This document shows positions 63,110 to 64,000 of a stretch of DNA of 64,000 nt, piece after piece; positions within the stretch are counted from its first letter, which is position 1; each line of letters starts with the position of its first letter. The translations under genes were made by a program, and so were the position numbers. The notes under the pieces are model-generated. The model saw nothing but the letters and a program-made list of their open reading frames with translations. It was not told where the DNA came from and did not search any database. The DNA comes from Pseudobutyrivibrio sp. UBA3626 (GTDB lineage: Bacteria; Bacillota; Clostridia; Lachnospirales; Lachnospiraceae): assembly GCA_002373675.1 (NCBI GenBank), contig DFLF01000013.1, positions 22,877-86,876 of the forward strand, read 5' to 3'.

Positions 63110-63144
63110 GTTGACAGGGGGATGTTCCTTCTGTCAACTTTTTT
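63110..63144 (+). terminator. Terminator of Nif11 gene 3
   Basis: GTTGACAG pairs with CTGTCAAC (63110-63117 and 63131-63138), with inner GGGGGA/TTCCTT pairing, then six Ts. The right arm and T-run also occur after gene 2, where the left arm is lost. Confidence 0.88.
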
Positions 63145-63154
63145 GTTTACAGAT

Positions 63155-63275
63155 GTAGAAAAATGTCGCATTTTACATTTTAAATGTGTATATATAAGTG
63201 AAAGGCAAATCCACATAAACAAATCTAATTAAAATGTGGTATATTATTTATAAAAATAACAAAGGGGGAAGTACT
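63155..63275 (+). promoter_or_regulatory. Type A upstream element, copy 3
   Basis: Shares ATGTCGCATTTTACATTTTA with copy 2 and the CCACAT...ATGTGG flanked core with copy 1. The extended -10 TGGTATATT is at 63237-63245. The offset from copy 2 is 486 bases, and the match begins before the element in the terminator, so a unit of gene plus promoter was duplicated. Confidence 0.75.
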
Positions 63276-63557
63276 ATGAGAAAAGAATTATTAAAGGGTT
63301 TATCAGAGGAACAAATTAAGAAGGTTGAAGCTTGCAAGAGTTCAGAGGAAATCTTAAGTCTTGCTAAGGCTGAAGGCGTAGAGCTTAACGATGAGCAGCT
63401 TGCAGCAGTAAGTGGTGGCTGTGGAGGTGGAAAGAAATGTCCAAAGTGTGGTTCTACCAACGTTGAAAGAAGGACCAAGGATGTGCAGCTTAAATCGGGT
63501 GTCAATGCAATTGCTTATGATTGTAAAGACTGTAAGCATGCATGGGTTGTATATTAG
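63276..63557 (+). CDS. Nif11-type leader peptide with zinc-ribbon core, gene 4
   Basis: The 93-aa product has the leader MRKELLKGLSEEQIKKVEAC to VSGG (48). Here Cys49 follows the double Gly directly, so the mature peptide would begin with Cys. The core then has CPKC (55-58) and CKDC (83-86), 24 residues apart, with KHAW in place of GHKW. The start at 63276 is backed by AAGGGGG and the alignment; an in-frame ATG 14 codons upstream lies inside the promoter region. Confidence 0.85.
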   Translation: MRKELLKGLSEEQIKKVEACKSSEEILSLAKAEGVELNDEQLAAVSGGCGGGKKCPKCGSTNVERRTKDVQLKSGVNAIAYDCKDCKHAWVVY

Positions 63558-63566
63558 ATTGACAAT

Positions 63567-63611
63567 GTTGACAACACATGGTTGACAACACAAGGTTGGC
63601 AACATTATAAA
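63567..63611 (+). promoter_or_regulatory. 14-bp triple repeat and likely promoter of Nif11 gene 5
   Basis: GTTGACAACACA-G occurs at 63567, 63581 and (as GTTGGCAACA) 63595, a strict 14-base period. Within it, TTGACA (63582-63587) and TATAAA (63606-63611) are 18 bases apart, a plausible housekeeping promoter. AATGTTG/CAACATT (63564-63570 and 63600-63606) can also close a hairpin over the whole repeat. Confidence 0.5.
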
Positions 63612-63631
63612 TAAGTAAGGAGGACAATACA

Positions 63632-63931
63632 ATGAGAGAAGAATTATTAAAGGGATTATCAGAGGAGCAAATTAAGAAGGTTAAGGAGTGTAAGAGTTCA
63701 AAAGAGATACTCGCACTTGCTAAAGCAGAAGGTGTTACATTGACAGAAGAGCAATTAGAAGCAGTAAGTGGTGGTATGTGTAGCACTGATGAAAAACCAG
63801 CTAAGTGCCCAGAATGTGGTTCTATGGATTTAGAGTTTGCACATTCTCCAGTTTCACCGGCAGGAATATATATTTGTAAAAAATGTGGTAACAGATTTGG
63901 TAGAGAAGTACCTCTGGCTCCATGGGCCTAG
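63632..63931 (+). CDS. Nif11-type leader peptide with zinc-ribbon core, gene 5
   Basis: The 99-aa product has the leader MREELLKGLSEEQIKKVKEC to VSGG (48). The core begins Met-Cys50 and has CPEC (59-62) and CKKC (82-85), only 19 residues apart, then GNRF in place of GHKW and a hydrophobic end (VPLAPWA). The second-knuckle aromatic is Phe and the tail is longest of the set. The AAGGAGG ribosome binding region is the same as for gene 2. Confidence 0.85.
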   Translation: MREELLKGLSEEQIKKVKECKSSKEILALAKAEGVTLTEEQLEAVSGGMCSTDEKPAKCPECGSMDLEFAHSPVSPAGIYICKKCGNRFGREVPLAPWA

Positions 63932-63973
63932 TATTCTTGAAAATCAGTTGACAAATAAGGGGAGGTAACAACT

Positions 63974-64000
63974 ATGAGAGAAGAATTATTAAAGGGATTA
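63974..64000 (+). CDS. Nif11-type leader peptide gene 6, cut by the window edge
   Basis: Nine codons (MREELLKGL) match the starts of the other array genes, and GGGGAGG lies at the right distance. The preceding bases include TTGACAAATAAGGGG, so the upstream region is of a third kind. The core lies beyond the window, and the array clearly continues. Confidence 0.8.

Noticed and set aside
1..64000. Insertion sequences, prophage or integrase genes
   Set aside because: No transposase with a DDE or Tyr/Ser recombinase pattern, phage structural gene or tRNA-linked integrase was seen; the Rpn-type gene and the 235-bp repeat are the only mobile-like items.

Overview
The window is an AT-rich chromosomal segment centred on a replication origin. 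Gene content and order point to a Gram-positive anaerobe of the Clostridia, most likely Lachnospiraceae (Butyrivibrio/Pseudobutyrivibrio/Roseburia-like). Supporting signs are reverse rubrerythrin, PPi-dependent phosphofructokinase, an NrdG-type radical SAM activase, two-subunit Fe-S fumarase, the parB neighbours DUF4446 and DUF3881, and Nif11-type leader peptides. The family assignment is an inference from content; no rRNA is present to test it.

Origin core (about 36.8-52.9 kb). Reading outward from oriC (about 45.26-45.60 kb, three DnaA boxes next to an AT-rich stretch), the left arm on the minus strand carries dnaA, dnaN, an S4-domain gene, recF, gyrB and gyrA. The right arm on the plus strand carries rpmH, rnpA, yidD, yidC, jag, mnmE, mnmG and rsmG, then (after a convergent hydrolase and an amidotransferase lipoprotein) two parS sites, parA, parB, DUF4446 and DUF3881. 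Nearly all genes left of oriC lie on the minus strand and nearly all to the right on the plus strand, so transcription runs with the forks.

Left arm (1-36.7 kb). From the left edge: a cut-off small basic protein; a compact operon of small genes around a GIY-YIG protein; DUF2130; three divergent AAA_14/DUF4143 ATPases interleaved with a chemotaxis receptor, with a 32-bp tandem repeat at the promoter of one; a TSCPD protein and tadA; nrdG and an acetyltransferase on the plus strand; pfp and reverse rubrerythrin; an SDR gene beside a plus-strand MFS-glycosyltransferase pair whose 5' flank still encodes an SDR tail; a YhgE/Pip membrane-protein pair; then a GGDEF protein, rsmA, tatD, metG, a Ca/Na antiporter, mntP, ydcF-like, PAP2, tyrS, tRNA-Cys, fumarase, a 235-bp inverted-repeat element, tRNA-Ser and a membrane metallophosphoesterase.

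Right end (58.9-64 kb). tRNA-Arg precedes a two-helix membrane protein with a Pro/Glu/Ala-rich tail carrying four copies of a short conserved motif, then a convergent Rpn-type nuclease. The last 2 kb is the most unusual part. Five complete and one truncated tandem genes each encode the same 48-residue Nif11-like leader ending in Val-Ser-Gly-Gly. Each complete gene continues into a divergent cysteine-rich core shaped like a zinc ribbon (two CxxC knuckles) plus an extra Cys within two residues of the predicted cleavage site. Three of the genes share a conserved ~115-bp upstream element with an extended -10 promoter. No modifying enzyme or transporter is visible before the window ends.
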